The translations under genes and the position numbers were made by a program. The notes beneath the pieces were generated by a model. It was not told the origin of the DNA. It did no database searches and saw only the letters and a list, made by a program, of their open reading frames with translations. 64,000 bases of DNA from Gemmatimonadota bacterium (GTDB lineage: Bacteria > Gemmatimonadota > Gemmatimonadetes > Gemmatimonadales > Gemmatimonadaceae). Where the stretch lies: contig JAIOPJ010000033.1 of the NCBI GenBank assembly GCA_021413975.1, positions 1-64,000 on the forward strand. The letters run 5' to 3'. Below are positions 8,171-15,602 of the stretch, piece after piece (position 1 is the stretch's first letter; every line of letters starts with the position of its first letter).

Positions 8171-9739
8171 GTGACCTCCTCCTCGCCTCTCGCGGACTCC
8201 CCTCGGGACCAGAGCGCGCGCGCCCTGGCCGTGCTGGCGGGCTTCAGCGCCGAGCTGGCCTCGTCGCGCCCGCTCGAGACGAGCATCGAGCGGATCCTCT
8301 TCGCGTTGCGCGGTGCCGTGGGCGGGAGCGAGGCGGCCGTCTGGCTCTACACGCCGCAGGGTCTCTCGCGCGGCTGGAGCAGCGGCCCGACGATCGCGAC
8401 GGAGGCCGAGGTGCGCGCGGGACTCGCGTTCGGCGCCACGAACGACGGCGCGCCGGGCGGCCTGCGCGTGGAGAAGATCGTCCTCGGCGAACGTCGCGTG
8501 GGCGTGCTCTCGGTGCGCGTGGAGGGCGAGCTGGCCGCCGAGCAGGAACTGCTCGTGACCGCTCTCGCGAACCTCTTCGCCCCCGAGCTCGCGCACGCGG
8601 AACGGTCGCGCCAGCTCGAGGTGGAGGTCGCTGCGCGCACTGCCGAGATCGAGCGCGGGCGCCGGTTCACCGAGAAGATCATCGACTCGCTGCCGCTCGG
8701 CCTCTACGTGATCGACCGCGAGTATCGCATCCAGAGCTGGAACCGCAAGCGCGAGACGGGCATGCAGGGTGTCTCGCGCGAGGAGGCGATCGGGCGCCCG
8801 ATCTTCGAGATCCTGCACCGACAGCCGGCCGAGATGCTGCGGCGCGAGTTCGACGAGGTCTTCTCGAGCGGGCGGATGCAGGAGTACCAGATGCAGAGCG
8901 TCGCCTCGGGCGAGGCCCGCACCTACCGCATCACGAAGATCCCGATGCGCCTCGGCGACGGTCCGGTCACGCACGTGATCACGATCGGCGAGGACATCAC
9001 CGACTGGACGCAGGCGCAGGAGCGGTTCTCGCAATCGGAGAAGCTCGCCGCGATCGGCCAGCTCGCCGCCGGCGTGATGCACGAGATCAACAACCCGCTC
9101 GCGACCATCGCAGCCTGCGCCGAATCGCTCGGGTACCGCATCGACGACCTCGAGCGGTCGGGCGTGACGGTCGCGCCGGAGACGCACGATTTCCTCGGCA
9201 TCATCGACAACGAGGTGGTGCGCTGCAAGCAGATCGTCGACGGCCTGCTCGACTTCAGCCGCCCGAAGCAGCCGCGCAAGGAGCGCGTGAACCTCAACGA
9301 GGTGATCGAGCGGACGCTCTTCCTGCTCAAGCATCACGTGCGGTTCAAGCGCCTCACGGTCGAGACGGCGCTCGATCCGCTCGTGGGGCGCGTGCCCGAG
9401 GCGAGCACCGAGCAGCTCGTCCAGGTCTTCATGGCATTGCTCCTCAATGCGATGGACGCGATGGGTGATCGCGGGGTCGTGCGCGTGGTGACCCGCCCCG
9501 GGACCGACGCGCTGAACGGGGCGATCGCCGAGGTCATCGACCAAGGGCACGGGATCGCGCGCGGCGAACTCGGCAAGATCTTCGAGCCGTTCTACACGAC
9601 CAAGCCGCAGGGGCAGGGCACCGGGCTCGGGCTCTCCATCTGCTACGGCATCGTGCAGGAGCACGGCGGACGCATCGAGGTCGACAGCACGCTCGGACAG
9701 GGCAGCACCTTCCGAATCATCCTCCCGGTGGTGAACTAG
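8171..9739 (+). CDS. Soluble sensor histidine kinase (GAF-like, PAS, HisKA, HATPase)
   Basis: This 522-residue protein has no membrane segment, so it probably senses a cytoplasmic signal. Residues about 20-145 look GAF-like. A short helical linker leads to a PAS domain at about 165-280 (DSLPLGLYVIDREYRIQSWN). The HisKA H-box is GQLAAGVMHEINNPLATIAA with phospho-acceptor His304. The ATPase domain shows LLLNAMDAMG (N box), DQGHGIARGELGKIFEPF (G1/F box) and GTGLGLSI (G2). Its domain order resembles NtrB/AtoS-type kinases. The start is GTG. Its stop codon abuts the ATG of the response regulator, so the two are translationally linked. Confidence 0.9.
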   Translation: MTSSSPLADSPRDQSARALAVLAGFSAELASSRPLETSIERILFALRGAVGGSEAAVWLYTPQGLSRGWSSGPTIATEAEVRAGLAFGATNDGAPGGLRVEKIVLGERRVGVLSVRVEGELAAEQELLVTALANLFAPELAHAERSRQLEVEVAARTAEIERGRRFTEKIIDSLPLGLYVIDREYRIQSWNRKRETGMQGVSREEAIGRPIFEILHRQPAEMLRREFDEVFSSGRMQEYQMQSVASGEARTYRITKIPMRLGDGPVTHVITIGEDITDWTQAQERFSQSEKLAAIGQLAAGVMHEINNPLATIAACAESLGYRIDDLERSGVTVAPETHDFLGIIDNEVVRCKQIVDGLLDFSRPKQPRKERVNLNEVIERTLFLLKHHVRFKRLTVETALDPLVGRVPEASTEQLVQVFMALLLNAMDAMGDRGVVRVVTRPGTDALNGAIAEVIDQGHGIARGELGKIFEPFYTTKPQGQGTGLGLSICYGIVQEHGGRIEVDSTLGQGSTFRIILPVVN

Positions 9740-10408
9740 ATGAAGGTCCTGGTGATCGAGGACGACCCGACGGTGGGCCAGTTCATCAAGCGCGGACTCG
9801 AGGAGCAGCGCTGGTCGGTGGATCTCGTCGCCGACGGCGAGGAGGGCGAGGCGCTGGCGCGGTCGCAGCCGTACGACCTGATCGTCCTCGACCTCCGGCT
9901 GCCCGGGCGTTCGGGGCAGCAGGTGCTCCGCAACCTGCGGGCGCGGGGATTCGAGAAGCCCGTGCTCGTCCTGACGGCGCAGGATGCGATCGATGCCAAG
10001 GTCGAGACGCTGCGCGCCGGGGCCGACGACTACGTGACGAAGCCGTTCGCCTTCGAGGAACTCCTCGCGCGCGTGGAGGCGCTCGCGCGCCGGCCGCGGG
10101 CGATCGTCTCGCCGCGGATCACCGTGGCCGACCTGGTGGTCGATCTCGCCGCGCGCGAGGTCACGCGCGGCGGCCGGCCCGTGGAGCTCACGCCCAAGGA
10201 GTTCCTCGTCCTCGAGTACCTGGCGCGCCACGCGGGCCGCGTGCTCTCGCGCACGCTCATCACCGAGTACGCCTGGGGCTACCACTTCGATCCGGGCACG
10301 AACATCGTGGACGTGGTGATCAACCACCTCCGCAAGAAGCTCGACGCGCCGCATGACAAGAAGCTGATCACGACCGTGCGCGGCGTGGGCTACGTGCTCA
10401 AGGGCTGA
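9740..10408 (+). CDS. OmpR/PhoB-family response regulator
   Basis: This 222-residue regulator has a receiver domain at residues 1-115 with acidic pocket Asp8 and Asp9, phospho-acceptor Asp51 (DLIVLDLRLPG), Thr79 and Lys101 (VTKPF). A winged-helix DNA-binding domain follows at about 125-222 (ELTPKEFLVLEYLARHAGRV, then GVGYVLKG at the end). It is closest in style to the CusR/QseB/BasR branch. It lies between two kinase genes and could be served by either or both. A direct-repeat box of the kind this family binds lies at 12022-12038. Confidence 0.95.
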   Translation: MKVLVIEDDPTVGQFIKRGLEEQRWSVDLVADGEEGEALARSQPYDLIVLDLRLPGRSGQQVLRNLRARGFEKPVLVLTAQDAIDAKVETLRAGADDYVTKPFAFEELLARVEALARRPRAIVSPRITVADLVVDLAAREVTRGGRPVELTPKEFLVLEYLARHAGRVLSRTLITEYAWGYHFDPGTNIVDVVINHLRKKLDAPHDKKLITTVRGVGYVLKG

Positions 10409-10417
10409 GGACCGCGC

Positions 10418-11899
10418 ATGAGGTCGATCCGGGCCCGGCTCACGCTCGCCTACGCGATCGCGCTCGGCGTGACGCTGCTCGTCTTCGCCGCCGTGATGGT
10501 CTCCGCGAGCCGCCGGGCCGCCCAGAACGTGCTGCAGCGGCGCGTCGACAACGTCGTGATGCTCGGCTCCGCGATCCTCGAGCAGGCGGGCACCTCGCTC
10601 TTCGAGAGCGTGGTGGTCGCCGAGGACCCGGGCGCGTCGCCGCCGCTCTCGGCGAGCGTCGGCAGCCGGCTGGCGACGCTCCCCGGCTACGTGATCATCG
10701 CGGACTCCTCCCGGCTCCTGTACGCGACCGCGTCGGTGGCGCAGCTCTCGCCCAAGGCCCAGGCGCAGCTGCGGCAGGCCGTCTTCCGCGTCTTCACGCC
10801 GGCGCAGCCGGCCGGGATCATCACCATCGACGGACCGCCCACGCGCCTCTTCGTGCAGGTCGCCTTCGACCGTCCGTCGCAGCGCGGATCGGGGCTGCGC
10901 GTCGTCGCGGCGGAGTCGGCCGACGAGCTCGACCTCGTCCGGCTCGACATCTTCGCGCCGATCCTCGTGACCTTCCCGCTGATCTTCCTGCTGTCGGTCA
11001 TCGCGGCGTGGGGCCTGGCCGGCGTGAACCTCGAGCCGGTGGACCACCTGATCGCGGACCTCGAGGCGATCGAGGACGGACGTTCGCTCCACCGGCGGCT
11101 TCCGGTGGAGACGGACGAGAACGAGCTCGACCGGCTCGCCGAGCGGATCAACGCGATGATCGCGCGTCTCGAGGGGTCGTTCGCCGCGTTGCGGCGCTTC
11201 ACCGCCGACGCGAGTCACGAGCTCAAGACGCCCCTGACGGTGCTCCGTGCCGACATCGAACGGGCGATGACCGCGCCCGGTGCCGGTGGCGACCAGCTGC
11301 CGGCGCTCGAGGAGGCGCTGGCCGAGACGGCGCGCATGGCCGACCTCGTGGATTCGCTCCTGACGCTCGCGCGCGCCGACGAAGGGCGCTTCGACATCCA
11401 TCGGGAACCGCTCGAGCTCGTGCCGATGGTCGAGGACGTGTTCGAGACCGCGCAGATCCTCGGCGAGGAAGCCGGGATCACGGTGACGCTCCTGGCGCTC
11501 GAGCCGGTGGCGGTGCAGGGCGACCCGGTGCGATTGCGCCAGCTCTTCCTCAACCTGCTGACCAACGCCATCAAGTACACGTCGCGCGGCGGCACCGTGA
11601 CGGTCGCGCTCGAGCGGCGCGGGGAGTTCGCCGCGCTGGCGGTGCACGACACCGGCGTGGGGATCGCGGCGGCGGACCTGCCCTACATCTTCGACCGCTT
11701 CTGGCGGGCGGACCGCGCCCGCTCCCGCAGTGCGGAACGCGGCGGGTTCGGGCTCGGATTGGCGATCGCGCAGTGGATCACGCACGCCCATGGGGGCACG
11801 ATCACGGTCGCCTCCCGGCTGGGGCGCGGGAGCACCTTCACGGTGACGATCCCCGCGACGGCGCTGCCGCCGCGCGTCGAATCCGGCGCCGCGGACTGA
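10418..11899 (+). CDS. Membrane-bound sensor histidine kinase (HAMP, HisKA, HATPase)
   Basis: This 493-residue kinase has transmembrane segments at about residues 10-30 and 180-202 flanking a periplasmic sensor domain of about 150 residues. HAMP is at about 203-255 and the HisKA motif is [19 protein letters not shown] with His267. ATPase motifs are [30 protein letters not shown] and [13 protein letters not shown]. The layout is that of CusS/QseC-type partners of OmpR-family regulators, so this is the likely cognate kinase of the preceding regulator. The gene starts 9 bp after it. Confidence 0.93.
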   Translation: MRSIRARLTLAYAIALGVTLLVFAAVMVSASRRAAQNVLQRRVDNVVMLGSAILEQAGTSLFESVVVAEDPGASPPLSASVGSRLATLPGYVIIADSSRLLYATASVAQLSPKAQAQLRQAVFRVFTPAQPAGIITIDGPPTRLFVQVAFDRPSQRGSGLRVVAAESADELDLVRLDIFAPILVTFPLIFLLSVIAAWGLAGVNLEPVDHLIADLEAIEDGRSLHRRLPVETDENELDRLAERINAMIARLEGSFAALRRFTADASHELKTPLTVLRADIERAMTAPGAGGDQLPALEEALAETARMADLVDSLLTLARADEGRFDIHREPLELVPMVEDVFETAQILGEEAGITVTLLALEPVAVQGDPVRLRQLFLNLLTNAIKYTSRGGTVTVALERRGEFAALAVHDTGVGIAAADLPYIFDRFWRADRARSRSAERGGFGLGLAIAQWITHAHGGTITVASRLGRGSTFTVTIPATALPPRVESGAAD

Positions 11900-12021
11900 C
11901 GCCGCGAGTCCTCATGGAATCCTCATCGAAGGCGACCGGCCCCGTTCATGTTGGGCGGGTATCGTATCGGTGAGCAGGGGGTCGGACCGTGCCGCGCCCC
12001 GGCAGTCGACTGCTCGGGCCA

Positions 12022-12038
12022 GTTAAGCGAATCTTAAT
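12022..12038 (+). promoter_or_regulatory. Candidate OmpR-family (PmrA-box-like) operator upstream of tonB
   Basis: GTTAAG-CGAAT-CTTAAT contains two TTAA cores exactly 11 bp apart, close to the YTTAAK-N5-YTTAAK box of PmrA/QseB-type regulators. It ends 10 bp upstream of a candidate -35 hexamer. A second 11-bp direct repeat, TCCTCAT-N4-TCCTCAT, lies at 11909-11926. A regulator of this family is encoded at 9740-10408. The link is inferred. Confidence 0.4.
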
Positions 12039-12048
12039 CTTCGGCCGA

Positions 12049-12077
12049 TTACGGCTCGCGACGGGCACACGTAGAAT
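12049..12077 (+). promoter_or_regulatory. Candidate promoter of the tonB-exbB-exbD operon
   Basis: TTACGG (12049-12054) and TAGAAT (12072-12077) are spaced by 17 bp. The GTG start of tonB is at 12140, giving an untranslated leader of about 55 bases. Nothing else is recognisable in the 240-bp gap between 11900 and 12139 apart from the direct repeats described separately. Confidence 0.45.
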
Positions 12078-12139
12078 CATGCACTGTCGACGCCCCGCTG
12101 GGCGCCGTCACGCGACTTTTCACTCTCGGAGATGGACGC

Positions 12140-12841
12140 GTGTTCAACAACCTGATCGAGTCGAAGCCCCAGAAGACCCGCAGCCTGGGCTCGACGCTCT
12201 TCTCCATCGGCTTCCACGCCGTCATCATCGGGATGTCGGTGCTCGCCACGAAGCAGGTGGCGGACGCGGTCGCCGAGGAAGTGGTCCAGAAGGTGGATTT
12301 CGTCGAGATCAAGAAGGACGAGCCGCCTCCGCCGGACACGCCGCCGCCACCCGACGTCGTGGCGCCGCCGCCGATCGCCAAGGGATTCCAGGTGCTCACC
12401 GCGCCGATCAACATCCCCGACGTGATCCCGGAGATCGACCTCTCCAAGAAGCTCACGAACGAGGCGGACTTCTCGGGTCGTGGTGTCGCCGGCGGCATCG
12501 CCGCGGGCGTCGTCGGCGGGACGGCTCCGGTCTCGGACCAGCCGTACTTCGACTTCCAGGTGGAGAAGCCGGTCGCGCCGGGGCCCCGGACCGGCTCGCC
12601 GCGGTATCCGGACATCCTCCGCTCGGCCAGCGTCGAGGGCGAGGTGCTCGCCCAGTTCGTCGTCGATACCACCGGCCGCGTCGAAGTCTCGACGTTCAAG
12701 GTGATCCGCAAGTCGCATGACCTGTTCGAGGCAGCGGTCCGCAGCGCGCTGCCGCAGATGCGCTTCCTGCCCGCCGAGGTCGGCGGCCGCAAGGTCAAGC
12801 AGCTGGTGCAGCAGCCGTTCGTCTTCGCGCTCCAGAAGTGA
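12140..12841 (+). CDS. tonB: TonB-like energy transducer
   Basis: This 233-residue protein has one N-terminal membrane anchor (about residues 15-37), a Pro-rich rod (EPPPPDTPPPPDVVAPPP, about 60-80) and a C-terminal TonB domain (RYPDILRSASVEGEVLAQF through the end). TonB proteins transmit the inner-membrane proton gradient to outer-membrane receptors. It starts with GTG, GTGTTCAACAAC, behind a GGAGATG region. The following exbB and two exbD genes complete a Ton motor module, all in the same direction. Confidence 0.9.
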   Translation: MFNNLIESKPQKTRSLGSTLFSIGFHAVIIGMSVLATKQVADAVAEEVVQKVDFVEIKKDEPPPPDTPPPPDVVAPPPIAKGFQVLTAPINIPDVIPEIDLSKKLTNEADFSGRGVAGGIAAGVVGGTAPVSDQPYFDFQVEKPVAPGPRTGSPRYPDILRSASVEGEVLAQFVVDTTGRVEVSTFKVIRKSHDLFEAAVRSALPQMRFLPAEVGGRKVKQLVQQPFVFALQK

Positions 12842-12881
12842 TCCAGACCCCTTCTCACCGTCCCATCAGGAGACCCGCTGT

Positions 12882-13622
12882 ATGAACCTCGACATCGGCT
12901 ACATCTTCGAGCACTCGCCGCCGTTCGCGAAGGGCATCTGGTTCGTTCTCGCCGTGATGTCGCTCTGGTCGCTCACCGTTGCCATCGGCAAGTGGTGGAA
13001 CCTCCGCAAGGCCCAGAAGGAGACGCTCAAGTTCGCGCCCGAGTTCTCGCAGTTCCTCGAGGAGGACAATCTCTCCGAGGCGATCACCCTCGCGCAGTCC
13101 TACAAGAAGTCGCACGTCGCCCGCGTCCTCGGTGGCGCACTCGATGAGGTCAAGCCGCTGATCCTCGACGGCTCGGTGACGGTCTCCGACATCAACTCGG
13201 CCGAGCGCGCCGTCGAGCGCAACATGCTCGTCGAGATCGTGTCTCTCAAGCGCGGCCTCGCCGTCCTCGCGACGGTGGGTTCGACGGCGCCGTTCGTCGG
13301 TCTGCTCGGCACCGTGTTCGGCATCATCAACGCCTTCGCCGCCATGGGCACCTCGGGCTCGACCGGCATCGCCGCGATCACGGTCGGCATCGCCGAAGCG
13401 CTGATCGCCACCGGCTTCGGTCTGCTCGTCGCTATCCCGGCCGTGTGGTTCTACAACTACTTCCAGACCAAGATCGACAACCTCACCGCCGAGATGACCT
13501 ACGTCTCCAAGGAGATGATCGACTATCTCATCAAGGGCGTGTCGGGCGAGTTCGGCCGGTCGCGCTTCACGCGTGAGTTCAGCACCAAGGCGCAGGCCGG
13601 CTCGGCGCCGATCTCGCAGTAA
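12882..13622 (+). CDS. exbB: MotA/TolQ/ExbB proton channel family protein
   Basis: This protein of 246 residues is the ExbB/TolQ-type motor subunit. Hydrophobic segments lie at about residues 15-35, 130-155 and 165-195, with the signature GSTAPFVGLLGTVFGIINAF in the second. A long cytoplasmic region lies between the first and second segments. The ATG at 12882 was chosen because AGGAGA (12868-12873) lies 8 bp upstream. Longer readings extend back into tonB without support. The gene is followed by two ExbD genes, so the channel could assemble with mixed ExbD subunits. Confidence 0.92.
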   Translation: MNLDIGYIFEHSPPFAKGIWFVLAVMSLWSLTVAIGKWWNLRKAQKETLKFAPEFSQFLEEDNLSEAITLAQSYKKSHVARVLGGALDEVKPLILDGSVTVSDINSAERAVERNMLVEIVSLKRGLAVLATVGSTAPFVGLLGTVFGIINAFAAMGTSGSTGIAAITVGIAEALIATGFGLLVAIPAVWFYNYFQTKIDNLTAEMTYVSKEMIDYLIKGVSGEFGRSRFTREFSTKAQAGSAPISQ

Positions 13623-13646
13623 TCTCCTCGAACCGCGGGAGTCGTT

Positions 13647-14108
13647 ATGCAGATGAGCACGGGGAGCGGCGTCAAGGCGGAGCCGAACGTCGTCCCCATG
13701 ATCGACGTGATGCTGGTGCTGCTCATCATCTTCATGGTGGTGACGCCGGCCCTCGCATCCGGTTTCACTGCGGAGCCGCCTTCGGGGATCAACCTGAAGG
13801 CGCACCCGGAGGCCGATGACGACCAGGTCCTCGGCATCGACAAGTTCGGGAACTACTACTTGAACAAGAAGCAGATCGCCAACGAACAGCTCGGCGACCT
13901 GCTCAAGTCGATCTACTCGGTCCGGACCGTGGACCAGATCCTCTATGTGAAGGCGCACAAGGAACTCGAGTACGGCCGCATCCTCGACGCGATCGACATC
14001 GCCTCGAAGAACGGCGTGCGCGTCTTGGCCGCGATCACCGACCAGACGCCGGGGACCGAGTCCTCGGTGGCCGGTGACGAGATCAAGCAACCCTCCAAGG
14101 CGCCCTAG
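13647..14108 (+). CDS. exbD: ExbD/TolR family biopolymer transport protein (first copy)
   Basis: This 153-residue protein has a short cytoplasmic N terminus, a single membrane helix NVVPMIDVMLVLLIIFMVV containing the proton-relay Asp20, and a periplasmic domain of about 110 residues. It pairs with ExbB to energise TonB. The next gene is a second ExbD of similar design but different periplasmic sequence, so the two are not a recent duplication. The tail (PGTESSVAGDEIKQPSKAP) is probably flexible. Confidence 0.92.
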   Translation: MQMSTGSGVKAEPNVVPMIDVMLVLLIIFMVVTPALASGFTAEPPSGINLKAHPEADDDQVLGIDKFGNYYLNKKQIANEQLGDLLKSIYSVRTVDQILYVKAHKELEYGRILDAIDIASKNGVRVLAAITDQTPGTESSVAGDEIKQPSKAP

Positions 14109-14117
14109 GAGCCTATC

Positions 14118-14534
14118 ATGGGAATGAGCGTTGGTGGTGGAAGTGGCGGGCTCAACAGCGAGCCCAACGTGGTGCCCATGATCGACATCATGCTCGTGCT
14201 GCTGATCATCTTCATGATCATGCAGCCGATGATGCGCAAGGCGATCGACATGCAGCTCCCGGACCCGCAGCCGGCGGTCGTGACGGCGAACACCGCGTCC
14301 GACCAGATCGTGCTCGAGGTGCTCCCGGGCGGGAACTTCGCGGTGAACCGCGAGCCGCTGACCAAGGACAACCTGGCCCAGCGGATCAAGGAGATCTACG
14401 AGAATCGCCCCGACAAGATCATGTTCGTCAAGGGCGACCCGGCGGTGCAGTATCAGGACGTGATCTTCGCCATGGACGTCTCGCGCGGGTCCGGCGTGAA
14501 GGTCATCGGCGTGACGCCGAAGACGCCCGACTGA
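14118..14534 (+). CDS. exbD: ExbD/TolR family biopolymer transport protein (second copy)
   Basis: This 138-residue protein is a second ExbD, with a Gly-rich N terminus (MSVGGGSGGLNSEPN) and membrane helix NVVPMIDIMLVLLIIFMIM containing Asp23. It starts 9 bp after the first exbD. Double exbD modules are common in Bacteroidetes-like Ton systems. A strong inverted repeat 20 bp after its stop probably ends the transcript. Confidence 0.92.
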   Translation: MGMSVGGGSGGLNSEPNVVPMIDIMLVLLIIFMIMQPMMRKAIDMQLPDPQPAVVTANTASDQIVLEVLPGGNFAVNREPLTKDNLAQRIKEIYENRPDKIMFVKGDPAVQYQDVIFAMDVSRGSGVKVIGVTPKTPD

Positions 14535-14554
14535 TACGAGTGGCCTCCGGTCGG

Positions 14555-14596
14555 TGATGCGGCGGACGAACCTTTTACGGCTCGTCCGCCGTATCA
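14555..14596 (+). terminator. Hairpin after the exbD genes
   Basis: TGATGCGGCGGACGA (14555-14569) pairs with 14582-14596 at 14 of 15 positions around a 12-base loop. The hairpin lies 20 bp after the exbD stop. No T run follows, so it may be a terminator or an RNA-processing or stability element. TTATAT at 14598-14603 just beyond could be the -10 of the next gene (with TTTACG at 14574-14579). Confidence 0.5.
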
Positions 14597-14657
14597 GTTA
14601 TATGTTCTGGATGGACCCGGAACGCTCTCCCGTGCGTTCCTCCCCTGAGCCCCCTTC

Positions 14658-15494
14658 GTGACCGACGCCGTCCTCACTCCCTCCGGCAAGCCCCGCCGCC
14701 CACTCCGTCCCCTTCATGGGATCCCGGAGCCGGATCGTCGCGGCCCGCAGGGGTTGTTGCTCTCGCTCCTCTTCCACGCGTTCATCATCCTGATGCTCAT
14801 CCTGCCGCCGTTCCTGGCGACGCAGCTCGATCGGGACCTGACGCAGGGCGCCGGCGGGCCCGGGCCGGCGGGCGGCGGCGGTGGGGGTACCGGGGGGACC
14901 GGCGGCGAGACGGTGCGGCCCGAGCGCGTGCGGTTCATCCAGGTCGCGCCCGCTCCGCCCGCGCCCGCCGCGATCACGCCGCCGGTCCTGCCGCCGCCCA
15001 AGCCGGAGCCCGTCAAGGAGCCGGTCGTGAAGCCGGAGCCCACACCAGCGCCCACGACGCCCGCCGAGACGACGCCCAGTGGCCCGACCACCCCAACCGC
15101 CGGAGCGGGCGGTGGCTCGGGCCACGATGGCACCGGAGGCAATGGTCCGGGGAGCGGCGGTGGTGTGGGATCCGGTGTCGGGACCGGTCGCGGCTCGGGG
15201 AACGGCCCCGGCACCGGCGGCGGCTCGGGCGATATCTACCCGCCTCAGGTCACGAACCTGTCGTTGCTGCCGATCCCGGTCCCCAACAAGGTGCGGCCGT
15301 ACAAGATGATCGCCTGGTTCGACGTCGATGAGCGGGGGAATGCGCGGCTCATCGCGTTCAACCCCTCGCGAGACGGCAACTACAACAAGAAGATCCGCGA
15401 CATGCTCGCCGAGGTCCGCTTCCGGCCGGCCGTGCGTCCCGACGGCACGCCCGTGCGCGATACGGTCTCGATCACGGCCGAAGCGCCGCGCTGA
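14658..15494 (+). CDS. Second TonB-like protein with Gly/Pro-rich linker
   Basis: This 278-residue protein has a cytoplasmic N terminus of about 32 residues, one membrane helix (LLLSLLFHAFIILMLILPPF, about 33-52), and a long low-complexity linker. The linker alternates Gly-rich tracts with Pro/Glu/Lys repeats (KPEPVKEPVVKPEPTPAP). The C-terminal domain of about 85 residues resembles TonB/TolA C domains (MIAWFDVDERGNARLIAFN, then EVRFRPAVRPDGTPV). The start is GTG. It probably spans the periplasm and works with the ExbB/ExbD motor encoded upstream. Whether it acts like TonB or TolA cannot be decided from sequence alone. Confidence 0.8.
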   Translation: MTDAVLTPSGKPRRPLRPLHGIPEPDRRGPQGLLLSLLFHAFIILMLILPPFLATQLDRDLTQGAGGPGPAGGGGGGTGGTGGETVRPERVRFIQVAPAPPAPAAITPPVLPPPKPEPVKEPVVKPEPTPAPTTPAETTPSGPTTPTAGAGGGSGHDGTGGNGPGSGGGVGSGVGTGRGSGNGPGTGGGSGDIYPPQVTNLSLLPIPVPNKVRPYKMIAWFDVDERGNARLIAFNPSRDGNYNKKIRDMLAEVRFRPAVRPDGTPVRDTVSITAEAPR

Positions 15495-15510
15495 CTGGCC
15501 CCCGGGGAGG

Positions 15511-15540
15511 GGCGAACGTAGCTTCCCCCGTTCGTTCGCC
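15511..15540 (+). other. Small inverted repeat between tonB-like gene and permease
   Basis: GGCGAACG (15511-15518) and CGTTCGCC (15533-15540) can pair around a 14-base loop. TAGCTT (15519-15524) in the loop resembles a -10 hexamer. This could be a weak terminator or an operator for the downstream permease. Confidence 0.3.
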
Positions 15541-15602
15541 ACCGCGTGCCACCCCCGCATCCGTGCCATGACCGAATCGCCCGCCGACCGCGAGGGCTGC
15601 GC

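Noticed and set aside
7991-11791. A 1266-codon open frame on the minus strand opposite the two-component genes
   Set aside because: It is rich in Arg, Asp, Glu, His and Leu in shuffled order with no domain, and the plus-strand frames encode clear kinases and a regulator. Long antisense frames are expected in GC-rich coding DNA.
12140-14534. TolQ-TolR-TolA system in place of ExbB-ExbD-TonB
   Set aside because: The first gene has a clear TonB C domain and Pro-rich rod, and no TolB or Pal gene follows, so the Ton reading is preferred for this operon.
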